A stretch of DNA of 64,000 bases from Cellulomonas sp. S1-8. GTDB lineage: Bacteria; Actinomycetota; Actinomycetes; Actinomycetales; Cellulomonadaceae. The notes under the pieces are model-generated. The model was not told where the DNA came from, ran no database searches, and saw only the letters and a list, made by a program, of their open reading frames with translations. A program made the translations under genes and the position numbers. The stretch is taken from the NCBI RefSeq assembly GCF_026184235.1, contig NZ_CP110806.1:3906001-3970000 (forward strand), in the 5' to 3' direction. Positions 18,136 to 27,531 of this stretch are shown here, in pieces. How positions within the stretch are numbered: position 1 is the first letter of the stretch; every line of letters starts with the position of its first letter.

Positions 18136-20973
18136 TCAGATGCCGTCGATCTGCTCGTCGATGACGCGCCCGCCGAGGACCTGCGCGACCAGCGGCGCCC
18201 CGACGAGGCCGGACTGGCCGATCGGGGGGTCGTCCGGGGACGGCTCGTCGGGCTCCAGGTTGCGGCCACGCGACTGCGCCGCGGCACGTGCGGCGGCCAC
18301 ACCGCGCTCACGGGCGGTGCCCCGCGCGGGGCCTGCCGCACTCGCCGCGTCCGCTTCGCCGGGCGCCGGCCGGGCGCCGGTCGCACCCGTGGTGTCGGTC
18401 GCCCGTGTCGGGCCGGTCGCGCCGGCGGGTGCGTCCGTGCGGCCGTCGCCGGCCGCGGGCGGTGCCGCGGACCCGGTGCGGTGTGCCGCGGTCGGCGCGC
18501 CCGAGGGCCCGGCAGACGGGCGACGCGCGGGCGGCGCACCGTTGCGCCACGGGTCGTCGGGCTCGTCGCCCGGCGGGATGTCGTCGTCGGGGTGGACCAC
18601 GACCGGTGGTCCCCCGCGGTCGGCGTCGGTGGGGGCATCCGGTCGGCCACCTGCCGGTCCGTTGCGTGCGCCCCCCGGCTCGTCTCCCGGGCCGGACTCC
18701 CAGGGTGGGACGGTGCGGGGGCCGGCACCGGATGCGGAGCCGTCCGTGGTCGCGGCCTCGCCGGGAGCGTGGCCGCCTGTGCCGGACGGGTCGGCGGCGG
18801 GACGCGGCGTGGTGGACCCCGCACCGGCGTGCGTCGGGCCGGCCGGCCGGTCGCCCCCACGTCGTGCGGGGGCGTCGACGGCGGGCGGCGGGGCGGTGCG
18901 GGGTGCAGTGCGGACCGGCTCGCCCCACGAGGCCGCGGCGCGCTCGGGCGACATCGCGCCCGGCTGGTCGGGCACGTCGGACGCCGACGCCGCCTGCGCG
19001 CTCGTCCCGCCGGGCTCGTCGAGCACCGCCTCGACGCGGGCCGTGACCCCGAGCGTCTCCGAGAGCGCCCGCGCGACGACCTCGCCGTGGTTGCTGTTGC
19101 GGAACGTCGTGACGAGGCCGGGCTGCGCGAACCCGAGCCGCAGCGTCGTGGCGTCGAGCTCGAGGATCTGCGCGTGCTGGTTGACCAGCGCCCACGACGG
19201 CAGCCGCAGCCGTCGCAGCGTCGTCAGGACGTCGGGCCACCGGCGCCGCAGCATCTCGGTGTCCGCCGCGGCGGCGACCGCGCCGGGGGCCGGGGGGGCG
19301 GCAGCCGCGGGGCGCTCCGGTGCGCTGGGCGCGACGGACGCGGGGGGCGCCTCGGCCGTGGGGGGCGCCTCGGCCGCGGGGTGCGAAGCGGCCGTGGGCG
19401 CCGCTTCGGGGCGATCCTCGAACGGGGAGGACGCAGCCTGTTCGGCGGGCACCGGCTCGCTCGCACGTGGCTCGGTCGCGCGTGGCTCGGTCGCGCGTGG
19501 CTCGGTCGCGCGTGGCTCGGTCGCGCGAGGTGCCGTCGCGCCCGGCGGGGGCGTCGGGCGCTCGGCCGTGCCGCCCGTCGGCCCGCCCTGCGGAGCGTTC
19601 ACCATCGGCGCATCCACCGGTGCGGCGGCGTCGGGCACAGGCGCGTCGTGCCCGCCGACACCCGCCGACGCAGCCTCCCGCTCGGGCGGCTCCGCCGCCG
19701 CACCCGGCGACGCGCTGCCCGCCGCGGGGACGCTCGTCTCCGGGGGGGTGCCCGCGGGGCGGCCGGACACCATTCCACCCGGCACACCCGGGACCTCCGC
19801 CGCTGCCCCGCCCACCGGCAGGCCGCGCTCGAGCCGGTCGAGGCGCGCACCGTGGCCGGACCGGGAGTCGTCGACGCTCGGCAGCAGCAGCCGGGCCATG
19901 AGTAGCTCGAGGTGCAGCCGCGGCGACGTCGCGCCGACCATCTCGGTCAGCGCGGCGTTGGCGAGGTCGGCCGATCGCGAGACCTCCGACATGCCGAGGT
20001 GGGTGGCCTGGCGACGCATGCGGTCGAGCTGGTCGGCCGGGACGTCGCGCAGCACGGCGCCGGCGGCCTCGCCGGACGCGGCGATGATGATGAGGTCACG
20101 CAGCCGCTCGAGCAGGTCCTCGACGAAGCGTCGCGGCTCGTGGCCCGTCGCGATCACGCGCTCGACGACGCGGAACGCGGACGCCCCGTCGCGGGCGGCG
20201 ATGGCGTCGACGAGGTCGTCGAGCAGCGACGTGTGCGTGTAGCCGAGGAGCGCGACCGCGCCCTCGTAGTCCAGTCCGGCGGGGCCGGAACCGGCGATGA
20301 GCTGGTCGAGCACCGACAGGGTGTCGCGGACGGACCCGCTGCCCGCCCGGACGACGAGCGACAGCACGCCGGCGCCGACGGTCACGCCCTCGGTGGCGCA
20401 CAGCTGCTCGAGGTACGGCACGAGCACGTCGGGCGGTACGAGCCGGAACGGGTAGTGGTGGGTGCGCGAGCGGATCGTGCCGATGACCTTGTCGGGCTCC
20501 GTCGTCGCGAAGATGAACTTCACGTGCGGCGGCGGCTCCTCCACGATCTTGAGCAGCGCGTTGAAGCCCTGCGGGGAGACCATGTGGGCCTCGTCGAGGA
20601 TGAAGACCTTGTACCGGTCGCGCGCGGGGGCGAACGTCGCGCGCTCCCGCAGCTCACGGGCGTCGTCGACGCCGCCGTGGCTGGCCGCGTCGATCTCGAC
20701 CACGTCGAGCGACCCGCTGCCGCCGCGCGCGAGCTCGAGGCACGACGGGCACACGCCGCACGGGGTGTCGGTGGGGCCCTCGGCGCAGTTGAGGCAGCGG
20801 GCGAGGATGCGCGCGCTCGTCGTCTTGCCGCACCCGCGCGGACCGGAGAACAGGTAGGCGTGGTTGGACTGCCCGGAGCGCAGCGCCTGCCGCAGGGGTG
20901 CGGTCACGTGGTCCTGCCCGATGACCTCGGCGAAGGACTCGGGCCGGTACCTGCGGTACAGCGCTGTCGTCAC
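18136..20973 (-). CDS. dnaX: DNA polymerase III subunits gamma/tau
   Basis: A 945-residue clamp-loader subunit. Residues 1-370 form the AAA+ core: Walker A G-P-R-G-C-G-K-T-T near residue 46, the zinc cluster C-L-N-C...C-G-V-C-P-S-C, Walker B I-L-D-E-A-H, and the sensor-1/SRC region G-S-V-R-D-T-L-S. From about 390 to 560 there is a long Ala/Pro/Glu-rich linker that includes the five-fold A-T-E-P-R repeat. A domain at about 570-650 (R-R-R-W-P-D-V-L-T-T-L) looks like the tau region that contacts the polymerase. The rest is low-complexity. The tail is long for the family but in frame, with no sign of a break. It starts upstream of recR in the same direction. Confidence 0.96.
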   Translation of the reverse strand: MTTALYRRYRPESFAEVIGQDHVTAPLRQALRSGQSNHAYLFSGPRGCGKTTSARILARCLNCAEGPTDTPCGVCPSCLELARGGSGSLDVVEIDAASHGGVDDARELRERATFAPARDRYKVFILDEAHMVSPQGFNALLKIVEEPPPHVKFIFATTEPDKVIGTIRSRTHHYPFRLVPPDVLVPYLEQLCATEGVTVGAGVLSLVVRAGSGSVRDTLSVLDQLIAGSGPAGLDYEGAVALLGYTHTSLLDDLVDAIAARDGASAFRVVERVIATGHEPRRFVEDLLERLRDLIIIAASGEAAGAVLRDVPADQLDRMRRQATHLGMSEVSRSADLANAALTEMVGATSPRLHLELLMARLLLPSVDDSRSGHGARLDRLERGLPVGGAAAEVPGVPGGMVSGRPAGTPPETSVPAAGSASPGAAAEPPEREAASAGVGGHDAPVPDAAAPVDAPMVNAPQGGPTGGTAERPTPPPGATAPRATEPRATEPRATEPRATEPRASEPVPAEQAASSPFEDRPEAAPTAASHPAAEAPPTAEAPPASVAPSAPERPAAAAPPAPGAVAAAADTEMLRRRWPDVLTTLRRLRLPSWALVNQHAQILELDATTLRLGFAQPGLVTTFRNSNHGEVVARALSETLGVTARVEAVLDEPGGTSAQAASASDVPDQPGAMSPERAAASWGEPVRTAPRTAPPPAVDAPARRGGDRPAGPTHAGAGSTTPRPAADPSGTGGHAPGEAATTDGSASGAGPRTVPPWESGPGDEPGGARNGPAGGRPDAPTDADRGGPPVVVHPDDDIPPGDEPDDPWRNGAPPARRPSAGPSGAPTAAHRTGSAAPPAAGDGRTDAPAGATGPTRATDTTGATGARPAPGEADAASAAGPARGTARERGVAAARAAAQSRGRNLEPDEPSPDDPPIGQSGLVGAPLVAQVLGGRVIDEQIDGI
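19454..19528. repeat. Five 15-bp tandem repeats inside dnaX
   Basis: Unit GGCTCGGTCGCGCGT, three exact and two near-exact copies, in frame, encoding repeats of A-T-E-P-R in the linker of DnaX. Copy number is likely to vary between strains. Confidence 0.85.
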
Positions 20974-21052
20974 GCCCCGAGCCTAAGCGTCACCGCCGAC
21001 ACGGCACGCCGCCTCGGCGACCCGGACCTGACGCCCCGGGGCGGGACGGGGG

Positions 21053-22411
21053 TCAGTCCGCGCGGACGACCGTGTCCGCCAGGACGCGGTGCAGCAGCGG
21101 GCGGGACGACTCCGTCGCCGCCAGGACCAGGCCGACGCCGACGGTGAGGCTGACGAGCAGGAGCAGGAGCCCCGACGGGTCCGTGACCGCGGCCATGCCG
21201 AACAGCGGGAAGAACATCACCAGCGCCGCGGCCGCCGACCCGACGGACACGACCAGCAGCGGCACCAGCACCTCGCGACGCCGCACGCGGTCGAACAGCT
21301 CGACGGGCACCCCGGCGAGCCGCGCGAGCGCGAGCTCCCGCCGCCGGTCCAGCACCGCGGCGGCCTGCGCGATGCCCGCGGACACGGCCGCGAGGACGAA
21401 CGCGATCGCCAGCGTGAGCAGCGCACCGGTCAGGATGTCCGCGGTGACCATCGCGGACACCGGGTCCTGGCCCGGCTGCGTGAGCGCCGGCACCACCGCG
21501 AGGCATCCCGCGACGAACGACGCGAGCCCCAGCCCGCCGACGACGCGCCACACGGCCCGGGGGTCGTCGAGCAGCCGACGCGCCGCGAGCAGCTGCTCGG
21601 GTGTGCGGGCGCGCCGCAGCCGCACCCGGCCCAGGACGCCCAGCAGCCACGGCCCGACGGCGTTCATCGTGAGGAACGCCACCGCGAGGCACGTCAGCAG
21701 CGCACCGACGAGCAGGGCGGCGAGCATCTGCCCGAACGCGGACACGGCCATGAAGGCCCCGACCGCCAGGACGGCGACGACGACCCGCGCGGCCCTCAGC
21801 CGGGGTCGCGCCTCCCGCCGCGCGACGCCCAGCGGGGACACGACGACGCGTCGCAGCGACACCGCCCCGCTGACGCCGGCGAGCAGCGGCACCGCGAGCC
21901 AGGCGAGCAGCACGGCGGGCACGCCGACCCACAGCTCGCCCGCGGTGAACGGCCGACCCTGGAACGGGACCTGCGTCCACACCGGCAGCAGCGCGCCGTA
22001 CAGGACGGTCCCGGCGACCGCACCGGCCAGGCCCTGCAGCGCGGTCTCGACCAGCGTCAGGCCGAGGACCTCGCGCGGCGTCGCGCCGACGAGCCGCAGC
22101 GCCGCGAGCCGTGCGTCGCGCCGCGCGACGCCGAGCCGTGCCGCGGCACCGCCGAGCGTGGCCAGCGGCACCACCAGCAGGATCGTCGCGGTGACCGCGA
22201 GCGTCACGTAGAAGCCGCCGGCCTCCCGGTCGACGTCCGTCACCGGCTGCGCCGCACGCGCCATGAAGCCGAGCAGCGCCGCCACGACGGACAGCGTCAG
22301 CGCGGTCGACACCGCGAACGCGGTGACCGCGAGGACCGTCGTCGTGCGGCTGTCGCGGCCGCCCGCGCGCTGCAGCCGCGGCGCGAGCGCCAGGACCGGG
22401 TTCAGGCTCAC
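21053..22411 (-). CDS. FtsX-like ABC transporter permease
   Basis: A 452-residue permease starting at the GTG that overlaps the ATPase stop (GTGA). It has about eight membrane segments in two halves. Each half carries a typical FtsX/MacB cytoplasmic loop: R-D-A-R-L-A-A-L-R-L-V-G-A-T-P-R-E-V in the first and R-R-R-E-L-A-L-A-R-L-A-G-V-P in the second. With the ATPase it forms an exporter of the LolCDE/MacB class. Some members export antimicrobial peptides or lipids; the sequence does not tell which applies here. Confidence 0.88.
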   Translation of the reverse strand: MSLNPVLALAPRLQRAGGRDSRTTTVLAVTAFAVSTALTLSVVAALLGFMARAAQPVTDVDREAGGFYVTLAVTATILLVVPLATLGGAAARLGVARRDARLAALRLVGATPREVLGLTLVETALQGLAGAVAGTVLYGALLPVWTQVPFQGRPFTAGELWVGVPAVLLAWLAVPLLAGVSGAVSLRRVVVSPLGVARREARPRLRAARVVVAVLAVGAFMAVSAFGQMLAALLVGALLTCLAVAFLTMNAVGPWLLGVLGRVRLRRARTPEQLLAARRLLDDPRAVWRVVGGLGLASFVAGCLAVVPALTQPGQDPVSAMVTADILTGALLTLAIAFVLAAVSAGIAQAAAVLDRRRELALARLAGVPVELFDRVRRREVLVPLLVVSVGSAAAALVMFFPLFGMAAVTDPSGLLLLLVSLTVGVGLVLAATESSRPLLHRVLADTVVRAD

Positions 22412-23292
22412 CGCGCACCGCCCGTGCCGAAGACGTCGGCGACGCGCGCCGCGCCGAGGTCCGCGGGCAGCGGCCGCCGCCCCGCCGCGCGCTCCCCCGG
22501 CCGCGGCCCGACCCCGCCGGTCGTCGTCGAGCCGGGTGCCACGACGAGCCCGTCCCGCATGTCGATGCGCCGGTCGCACCAGGCCGCGACATCGGCGTCG
22601 TGCGTGACGACGACGAGCGACGCGCCCACCGCACGCGTCGACTCGACCAGCAGCTGCATGACGTCGTGCCCCGTCGACTGGTCGAGGGACCCCGTCGGCT
22701 CGTCGGCGAACACCACCTCGGGGCGCGTGACGAGGGCGCGCGCCACCGCGACGCGCTGCGCCTGACCGCCGGACAGCTCGCCCGGCCGACGCCCGCCCTC
22801 GACCCCGAGCCCCAGCGCCGCGAGCCACCGGTCGGCGGCCCCCTCCGCGTCCGCGCGGGACGCGCCCGTGAGCATCGCCGGCAGCGCGACGTTCTCGCGC
22901 GCCGACAGCTCCGAGAGCAGCTGGCCGAACTGGAAGACGAACCCGTAGCGCCGACGGCGCAGCAGCGACCGCTCCTTCTCGGACAGCCCCTGCACCTCCT
23001 GCCCGCGCAGCATCACGACCCCGCCCGTCGGCACGAGGATCCCGGCCAGCACGTGCAGCAGCGTCGACTTGCCGGAGCCCGACGGCCCCATGACGGCCAG
23101 GGACTCGCCGTCCGCGAGGTCGACGTCGACGCCCGCGAGCGCCGGGGTCTCACCGAACCGGTGCACGAGGCCGCGGGCCGCCAGGCGTGGCGTCGCACCG
23201 GCCCAGGCGGACGTCGCGGGCGCGTCGAGCGGGCGGGCGTCGTGGGATGCGGGGGCGGGCGGGCCGGGCGAGGTGGGGGCCGGGTGCGTCAT
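22408..23292 (-). CDS. ABC transporter ATP-binding protein (LolD/MacB type)
   Basis: A 294-residue ATPase from the ATG at 23292. A Pro/Ala-rich 35-residue lead is followed by Walker A G-P-S-G-S-G-K-S-T, Q-loop F-V-F-Q-F-G-Q-L, signature E-L-S-G-G-Q-A-Q-R-V, Walker B V-V-F-A-D-E-P-T-G-S-L-D, and H-loop V-T-H-D. The A-D-E-P-T-G-S-L-D Walker B is characteristic of the MacB/LolD branch. A 50-residue Pro/Gly-rich tail ends the protein. It is coupled to the downstream permease. Confidence 0.92.
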   Translation of the reverse strand: MTHPAPTSPGPPAPASHDARPLDAPATSAWAGATPRLAARGLVHRFGETPALAGVDVDLADGESLAVMGPSGSGKSTLLHVLAGILVPTGGVVMLRGQEVQGLSEKERSLLRRRRYGFVFQFGQLLSELSARENVALPAMLTGASRADAEGAADRWLAALGLGVEGGRRPGELSGGQAQRVAVARALVTRPEVVFADEPTGSLDQSTGHDVMQLLVESTRAVGASLVVVTHDADVAAWCDRRIDMRDGLVVAPGSTTTGGVGPRPGERAAGRRPLPADLGAARVADVFGTGGAR

Positions 23293-23434
23293 GCCCCCAG
23301 CGTGCGGGGGTGCGGGGTCCCGGGGCGTCCGGCGACGGACCCGTCCGCTCGCGCGGGGACTGCGACCGCGGGGGGACCCGGCGGGCGGCGGCGCCCGCCC
23401 CGGGTCGCACGCCGACGCGTCGTCGGGCATGCAA

Positions 23435-23526
23435 GGACCCCCCGCACACCCGCCAGAGCTCGCCTGCCCTTGCTGCCTTCCGGCCCTGGGGGAGTTCAGC
23501 GAGATGACGCCGTACGAGGGGTCTGT
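23435..23526 (-). ncRNA. ffs: Signal recognition particle RNA (4.5S-type)
   Basis: On the minus strand the sequence contains the conserved SRP apical core CCAGGGCCGGAAGGCAGCA followed by the returning strand, capped by a long outer stem (AGACCCC at the 5' side pairing with GGGGGGTCC at the 3' side). Its size of about 90-97 nt fits the small bacterial SRP RNA. The ends are approximate. It lies upstream of dnaX on the same strand, separated by the ABC exporter pair; ffs near dnaX is a common bacterial arrangement. Confidence 0.9.
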
Positions 23527-23602
23527 GCACCACTTTAGCCCAGGACCCGGGACGACCGTGACGGCCGGCGGGCCTCCACGGGCGGACCGGGCGGGCGCGT
23601 CG

Positions 23603-24733
23603 TCAACGACCCACCGGGGGGAGCCGCTGCGTGGGCGGCCCGTCGTCGCCGTCCTGCCGGGCGATGCGCTCGGTGGCCGGGCCCCCGGCCTGGGGGGTCC
23701 GACGCACGCGCGCGGTGCCGCTCGACGTGACGCTGCGGCGCGGCGGGCGCGACGCGGGAGGCAGGCCGGAGTCGGCCGAGGGCGCGGGCTGCACGGCCCC
23801 CGCCGACGCGCGGGGCGGGACGCCGCCCGTCGTGCGTGCGGAGTCGCGGCGCGGCGCCGGTGCGGTGCGCATCGGCGCGGTGGGTGCGGGCTCGACGACC
23901 TCGGCGTCCACGACGTCCTCGGTGCCGGCCGGGCGGGCGGGCTCGGGCTCGGCCTGCGGGGCGGGCTCGGGCGCCGGGGGCGGCGTCGGGGCGGCCGGGG
24001 TCGGGGCGGCGGGCGTGGTCGCGGCAGAGGGCACCGCGCGCTGCCCGGCGGCGCCGCGGGCCGGGTCGTTGGCACCCCACTCGGGCCAGTCGGCGAGCGC
24101 GTCGTCGTCGTCGGGCGCGGTGGCCTGCGTCGGGACCTCGCTGACGGTCGGCGTCGCACCGGTGGCCGTGACGGGGCCACGTGCGGTGGCGTCGGCGGGG
24201 CCGGCGGACCGGTCGACCGGCGCGGTGGCGTCCGTGCGCTCGACGGGCGCCGGCAGGAGGCGCGCGGCGCCCCACAGCCCGAGGCCCAGGACGACGGTGT
24301 ACGTGCCGCCGAGCACCAGCAGCACGGCGACCGCGACGCGCTCCGGGACGTCCAGCGACAGCGCGAGCACGACGCCCAGCACCGTCACGACGACGCCCCA
24401 CACCCACGCCACGACCGCGAGGCGGTGCACGACCCCCGGGTGCCCGCGGCGCAGCGCGACGACCGTGCCGAGCGCGCCCACGAGGGTCGTCACCAGCGCG
24501 ACCGCGGTGACGACGAGCCACGTCGCAGCCCCCTGCACGGCGAGCACCAGCAGCCCGACGAGCACCATCGCCACGGCGGGCAGCGTCAGGAGGCCGAGCA
24601 CGACGCCGGCGAGCGGCGCGCGCCACGCATCGCCCTCCCAGCGGTCCGCCCACCGGTCGGACGTCACGTCGGGGGCGGGGCCGGAGGCGTACGGCGGGTG
24701 GTCCTCGGGGCGCTGCGGCCGGTCGTCAGTCAT
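23603..24733 (-). CDS. Membrane protein with a long Pro/Ala-rich tail
   Basis: A 376-residue protein I do not recognise. Residues 1-35 are hydrophilic. About four hydrophobic segments between residues 40 and 160 form a small membrane domain. Residues 165-376 are a disordered Ala/Pro/Thr/Glu-rich tail ending in a basic, Arg-rich stretch. No catalytic motif is visible. The tail may be cytoplasmic and interact with nucleic acid or the cell envelope, but nothing here proves it. It is transcribed toward the SRP RNA gene, with about 77 bp between. Confidence 0.65.
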   Translation of the reverse strand: MTDDRPQRPEDHPPYASGPAPDVTSDRWADRWEGDAWRAPLAGVVLGLLTLPAVAMVLVGLLVLAVQGAATWLVVTAVALVTTLVGALGTVVALRRGHPGVVHRLAVVAWVWGVVVTVLGVVLALSLDVPERVAVAVLLVLGGTYTVVLGLGLWGAARLLPAPVERTDATAPVDRSAGPADATARGPVTATGATPTVSEVPTQATAPDDDDALADWPEWGANDPARGAAGQRAVPSAATTPAAPTPAAPTPPPAPEPAPQAEPEPARPAGTEDVVDAEVVEPAPTAPMRTAPAPRRDSARTTGGVPPRASAGAVQPAPSADSGLPPASRPPRRSVTSSGTARVRRTPQAGGPATERIARQDGDDGPPTQRLPPVGR

Positions 24734-24871
24734 GGGACCACGCTAACGAGCGCGGGACGATCCGGACATGCGTCCGCCTCCGTCCCGGCCGACCTGCACC
24801 GTCCCCTCACACGACGTGGCGCGCGCAGGGCGTCCGGCGCCCGGCCGCCGCGGCGGGCCATGATGGTCGGC

Positions 24872-26167
24872 ATGCCGACCCCGAGCACCGCCCGCCCCGA
24901 GCCGATCCGCGCCGCGTCGTCGCCCATCCGGACGGCACGGGGGTCCGTCGCGGTCGTCGGCGGGTACGTCGTGTCCGTGGCGTCCGCGCCGCTCGACGGG
25001 GCGACCGTGCTCGTCGAGGACGGCGTGGTCACGGCCGTCGGCACCGACGTCGTCGTGCCCGACGGGGTCCGGGTCGTCGACGCCCGCGGGCGGTGGGTGC
25101 TGCCGGGGTTCGTCGAGGCGCACGCGCACATGGGCGTGATGGAGGAGGCCGAGGGCTGGGCCGGCGACGACACCAACGAGAAGACGGGGCCCAACGGTGC
25201 GGCGCTACGTGCGATCGACGGGATCAACGTCGAGGACGAGGGGTTCCGGGACGCGCTGGTCGGCGGCGTGACGTCGGCCGTCGTCAAGCCGGGGTCGGCC
25301 AACCCGATCGGCGGGCGGACGGTGGCGATCAAGACGTGGGGCGGGCGGACCGTCGACGAGCAGGTGATCCGGCACGACGTGTCCGTGAAGTCCGCGCTCG
25401 GGGAGAACCCGAAGCGCGTGTACGGCGAGCAGAAGAAGCTGCCGTCGACGCGCCTGGGCGTGGCCGCGGTGATCCGGCAGGCGTTCCTCGACGCGCAGGG
25501 CTACGTCGCGCGTCGCGACGCCGCGGCCGCCAAGGGCGAGCCGTTCGACCGCGACCTCGCCAAGGAGACGCTCGCGGCCGTGCTGGCCGGTGAGCTGGCG
25601 TGGGACCAGCACACGCACCGCGCGGACGACATCGCCACGGCGCTGCGCCTGGCCGACGAGTTCGGGTACCGCCTCGTGATCAACCACGGCACCGACGCCG
25701 CCGCCGTCGCGGACGTGCTGGCCGAGCGGGACGTGCCGGTGATCTTCGGGCCGATGTTCACGTCACGCTCCAAGGTCGAGCTGCGCAACCGGTCGATCGC
25801 GCACCTGGGCGTGCTGGCGCGCGCGGGCGTGCGGGTCGCGATCACGACCGACCACCCGGTCGTGCCGATCAACTTCCTGGTGCACCAGGCGTCGCTGGCC
25901 GTGAAGGAGGGGCTGGACCGGGACACGGCGCTGCGCGCGCTGACCGTCAACCCCGCATCGTTCCTGGGCCTGGACGACCGGGTGGGGGCGCTGACGCCGG
26001 GGCTCGACGGGGACGTCGTGGTCTGGTCGGGCGACCCTCTGGACGTGAACTCGCGCGCCGAGCACGTCTTCGTCACGGGCACCGAGGTCTACACGTGGGA
26101 CCCGGCGGCCCGCGGCGGCCTGGGCGAGGGCCGCGTCCGCGAGCGCGGGGAACGCTTCACCCCCTGA
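24872..26167 (+). CDS. Amidohydrolase (imidazolonepropionase-like family)
   Basis: A 431-residue metal-dependent hydrolase (ATGs at 24860 and 24863 are alternative starts; none has a strong ribosome site). It has the composite beta-sandwich start (V-A-V-V-G-G-Y-V, V-L-V-E-D-G-V-V-T-A-V-G) and a TIM barrel. The metal ligands are H-A-H-M near residue 85, H-T-H near 250, H-G-T-D near 272 and T-T-D-H-P near 327. The family's usual second-shell Lys lies in A-V-V-K-P. The end returns to the beta sandwich (L-T-P-G-L-D-G-D-V-V-V-W-S-G). The substrate is unknown; cyclic amides or dipeptides are typical of this group. Confidence 0.85.
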   Translation: MPTPSTARPEPIRAASSPIRTARGSVAVVGGYVVSVASAPLDGATVLVEDGVVTAVGTDVVVPDGVRVVDARGRWVLPGFVEAHAHMGVMEEAEGWAGDDTNEKTGPNGAALRAIDGINVEDEGFRDALVGGVTSAVVKPGSANPIGGRTVAIKTWGGRTVDEQVIRHDVSVKSALGENPKRVYGEQKKLPSTRLGVAAVIRQAFLDAQGYVARRDAAAAKGEPFDRDLAKETLAAVLAGELAWDQHTHRADDIATALRLADEFGYRLVINHGTDAAAVADVLAERDVPVIFGPMFTSRSKVELRNRSIAHLGVLARAGVRVAITTDHPVVPINFLVHQASLAVKEGLDRDTALRALTVNPASFLGLDDRVGALTPGLDGDVVVWSGDPLDVNSRAEHVFVTGTEVYTWDPAARGGLGEGRVRERGERFTP

Positions 26168-26246
26168 CCACTCACTCCCGGCCCCGCCCCGCCCGCGAGA
26201 GGGCGATCCAGCACTGTCGGTCTCAGCACTTGGACCGCGCCGGTAC

Positions 26247-26301
26247 CGAGACCGGGCTGAGTCGTCGTCTGGCGGCCAGAAGACCACTCAGGCCGGTCTC
26301 G
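26247..26301. terminator. 55-nt hairpin terminator between convergent genes
   Basis: Two 26-nt arms, starting CGAGACCGG on the left and ending CCGGTCTCG on the right, pair at 23 of 26 positions around a CGG loop. It lies between the convergent amidohydrolase and ATPase genes. A single copy of the GAGAGGGCGATCC half-motif found in other hairpins of this window lies just before it (26197-26209) without a matching arm. Confidence 0.8.
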
Positions 26302-26349
26302 ATCCGCCGCCGTCCCAGGACGTGGACACGGGACCGGGGCAGGGCCGCG

Positions 26350-27093
26350 TCAGTCCGTCAGGACGTGACGCAGGTACCGCTGCGGGTCGTCGAGGAACCC
26401 GCGCCACCCCGTCACGAGATCCAGGTCCTCCCAGGCGCACTCGCGGAGCCCCCACTCCCCGACCTCGTAGATGGTCGCGCCGGGCAGCGCCGCCAGCAGG
26501 GGCGAGTGCGTCGAGAGGATGACCTGCGAGTCGCGTCGGACGAGGTCGTGCAGGTGCTGCAGCAGCGCGAGGCTGCCGGTGAACGACAGTGCCGACTCGG
26601 GCTCGTCGAGCACGTACAGGCCGGGACGCATCATGCGGGACCCGATGAGCTCGAGGAACGACTCCCCGTGCGACAGCTCGTGGAAGTCGGGGTCGAAGCC
26701 GCCGGGGTGCTCGTCGAGGTAGGTGTAGAAGCCGTGCATCGTCTCGGCCCGCAGGAAGAACCCGCGCCGGGGCGCGCCGGCGCCCCGGACCAGGCTGATG
26801 TCGTGCGCGAAGCCCGACTCGGTGGGGCGCGTGCGGTGCATCGAGCCGGTCGACCCGCCCTCGGCGGCCATGCCGAACGTGGTGGCGATGCCCTCCACCA
26901 GCGTCGACTTGCCCGCCCCGTTGTCGCCGACCAGGATCGTCGCCGCCGTGAGGTCCCACCCCTGCTCCAGCACCTGCCGGACCGCGGGGATACCCAGGTG
27001 CCAGTCCCCGCCGCGCTCCCCGTCGAGCTTGGGGTCCCCCGCCTCGACGCGGCGCACCGGCAGCATGCTCCACGGACCCGTGCGCGCCACCAT
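26350..27093 (-). CDS. Predicted ATPase, AAA/ABC-like (COG3910 type)
   Basis: A 247-residue stand-alone ATPase from the ATG at 27093 (27129 is also possible). Walker A is G-D-N-G-A-G-K-S-T. An ABC-like signature H-E-L-S-H-G-E-S-F precedes Walker B L-Y-V-L-D-E-P-E-S-A-L-S, and a Q-V-I-L-S-T-H-S-P-L-L H-loop follows. This is the RecF/SMC-like head without a coiled coil or membrane partner. Family members are widespread and uncharacterised; some sit in defence modules. Here it neighbours housekeeping genes. Confidence 0.8.
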   Translation of the reverse strand: MVARTGPWSMLPVRRVEAGDPKLDGERGGDWHLGIPAVRQVLEQGWDLTAATILVGDNGAGKSTLVEGIATTFGMAAEGGSTGSMHRTRPTESGFAHDISLVRGAGAPRRGFFLRAETMHGFYTYLDEHPGGFDPDFHELSHGESFLELIGSRMMRPGLYVLDEPESALSFTGSLALLQHLHDLVRRDSQVILSTHSPLLAALPGATIYEVGEWGLRECAWEDLDLVTGWRGFLDDPQRYLRHVLTD

Positions 27094-27144
27094 GCGCCCA
27101 GCCCACCACGCGCCACCGACAGCGGGCATCGCCCGCGGGGACGA

Positions 27145-27531
27145 TCACGCCGTCGGGCCGACGACCGCTCCCCGGTGCGGACGCGGCGTCGGACCGGCGA
27201 CACGTTCCCGCAGGGTGGGCACGCCCGGGCCGTCGAGCTCGTCCACGTACGTAGCCCGGCCGGCCATGCTCATGACGAGGGCGAGCGTCGTCCCGGTGAC
27301 GAGCGGGCCGTCACCGGCGCGGAACGGGCCGTCGTCGGCGCGCAGCCCCAGCCCGGCGACGTGCCTGCGGCTGTCGACGGTGAAGTCGCGCCGGGCGAAG
27401 AAGTCGGCGACGGGCGTCAGGGCGTCGACGCTCGGCGTGCGCGTGAGCCCCAGGGGCCGCCGGATGTCGTGGGCGTGCACCACGACCTCCCCCAGCGTCG
27501 GGCTGACCGGCACGTGGACTACCGTCGGCGC
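27145..27531 (-). pseudogene. 5'-truncated remnant of a maleylpyruvate isomerase-like (TIGR03083/DinB-fold) gene
   Basis: The frame encodes only the C-terminal half of a family that normally has 200 or more residues: P-x-L-G-E-V-V-V-H-A-H-D-I-R-R-P-L-G-L, then V-A-G-L-x-L-R-A-D-D, G-D-G-P-L-V-T-G, L-A-L-V-M-S-M-A-G-R, and the end G-P-G-V-P-T-L-R-E-R-V. The mycothiol-dependent N-terminal domain is missing. The similarity stops where the opposite-strand metallopeptidase gene begins (27532), so the first half seems to have been replaced in a rearrangement. The open frame continues upstream only as an antisense shadow. Confidence 0.7.
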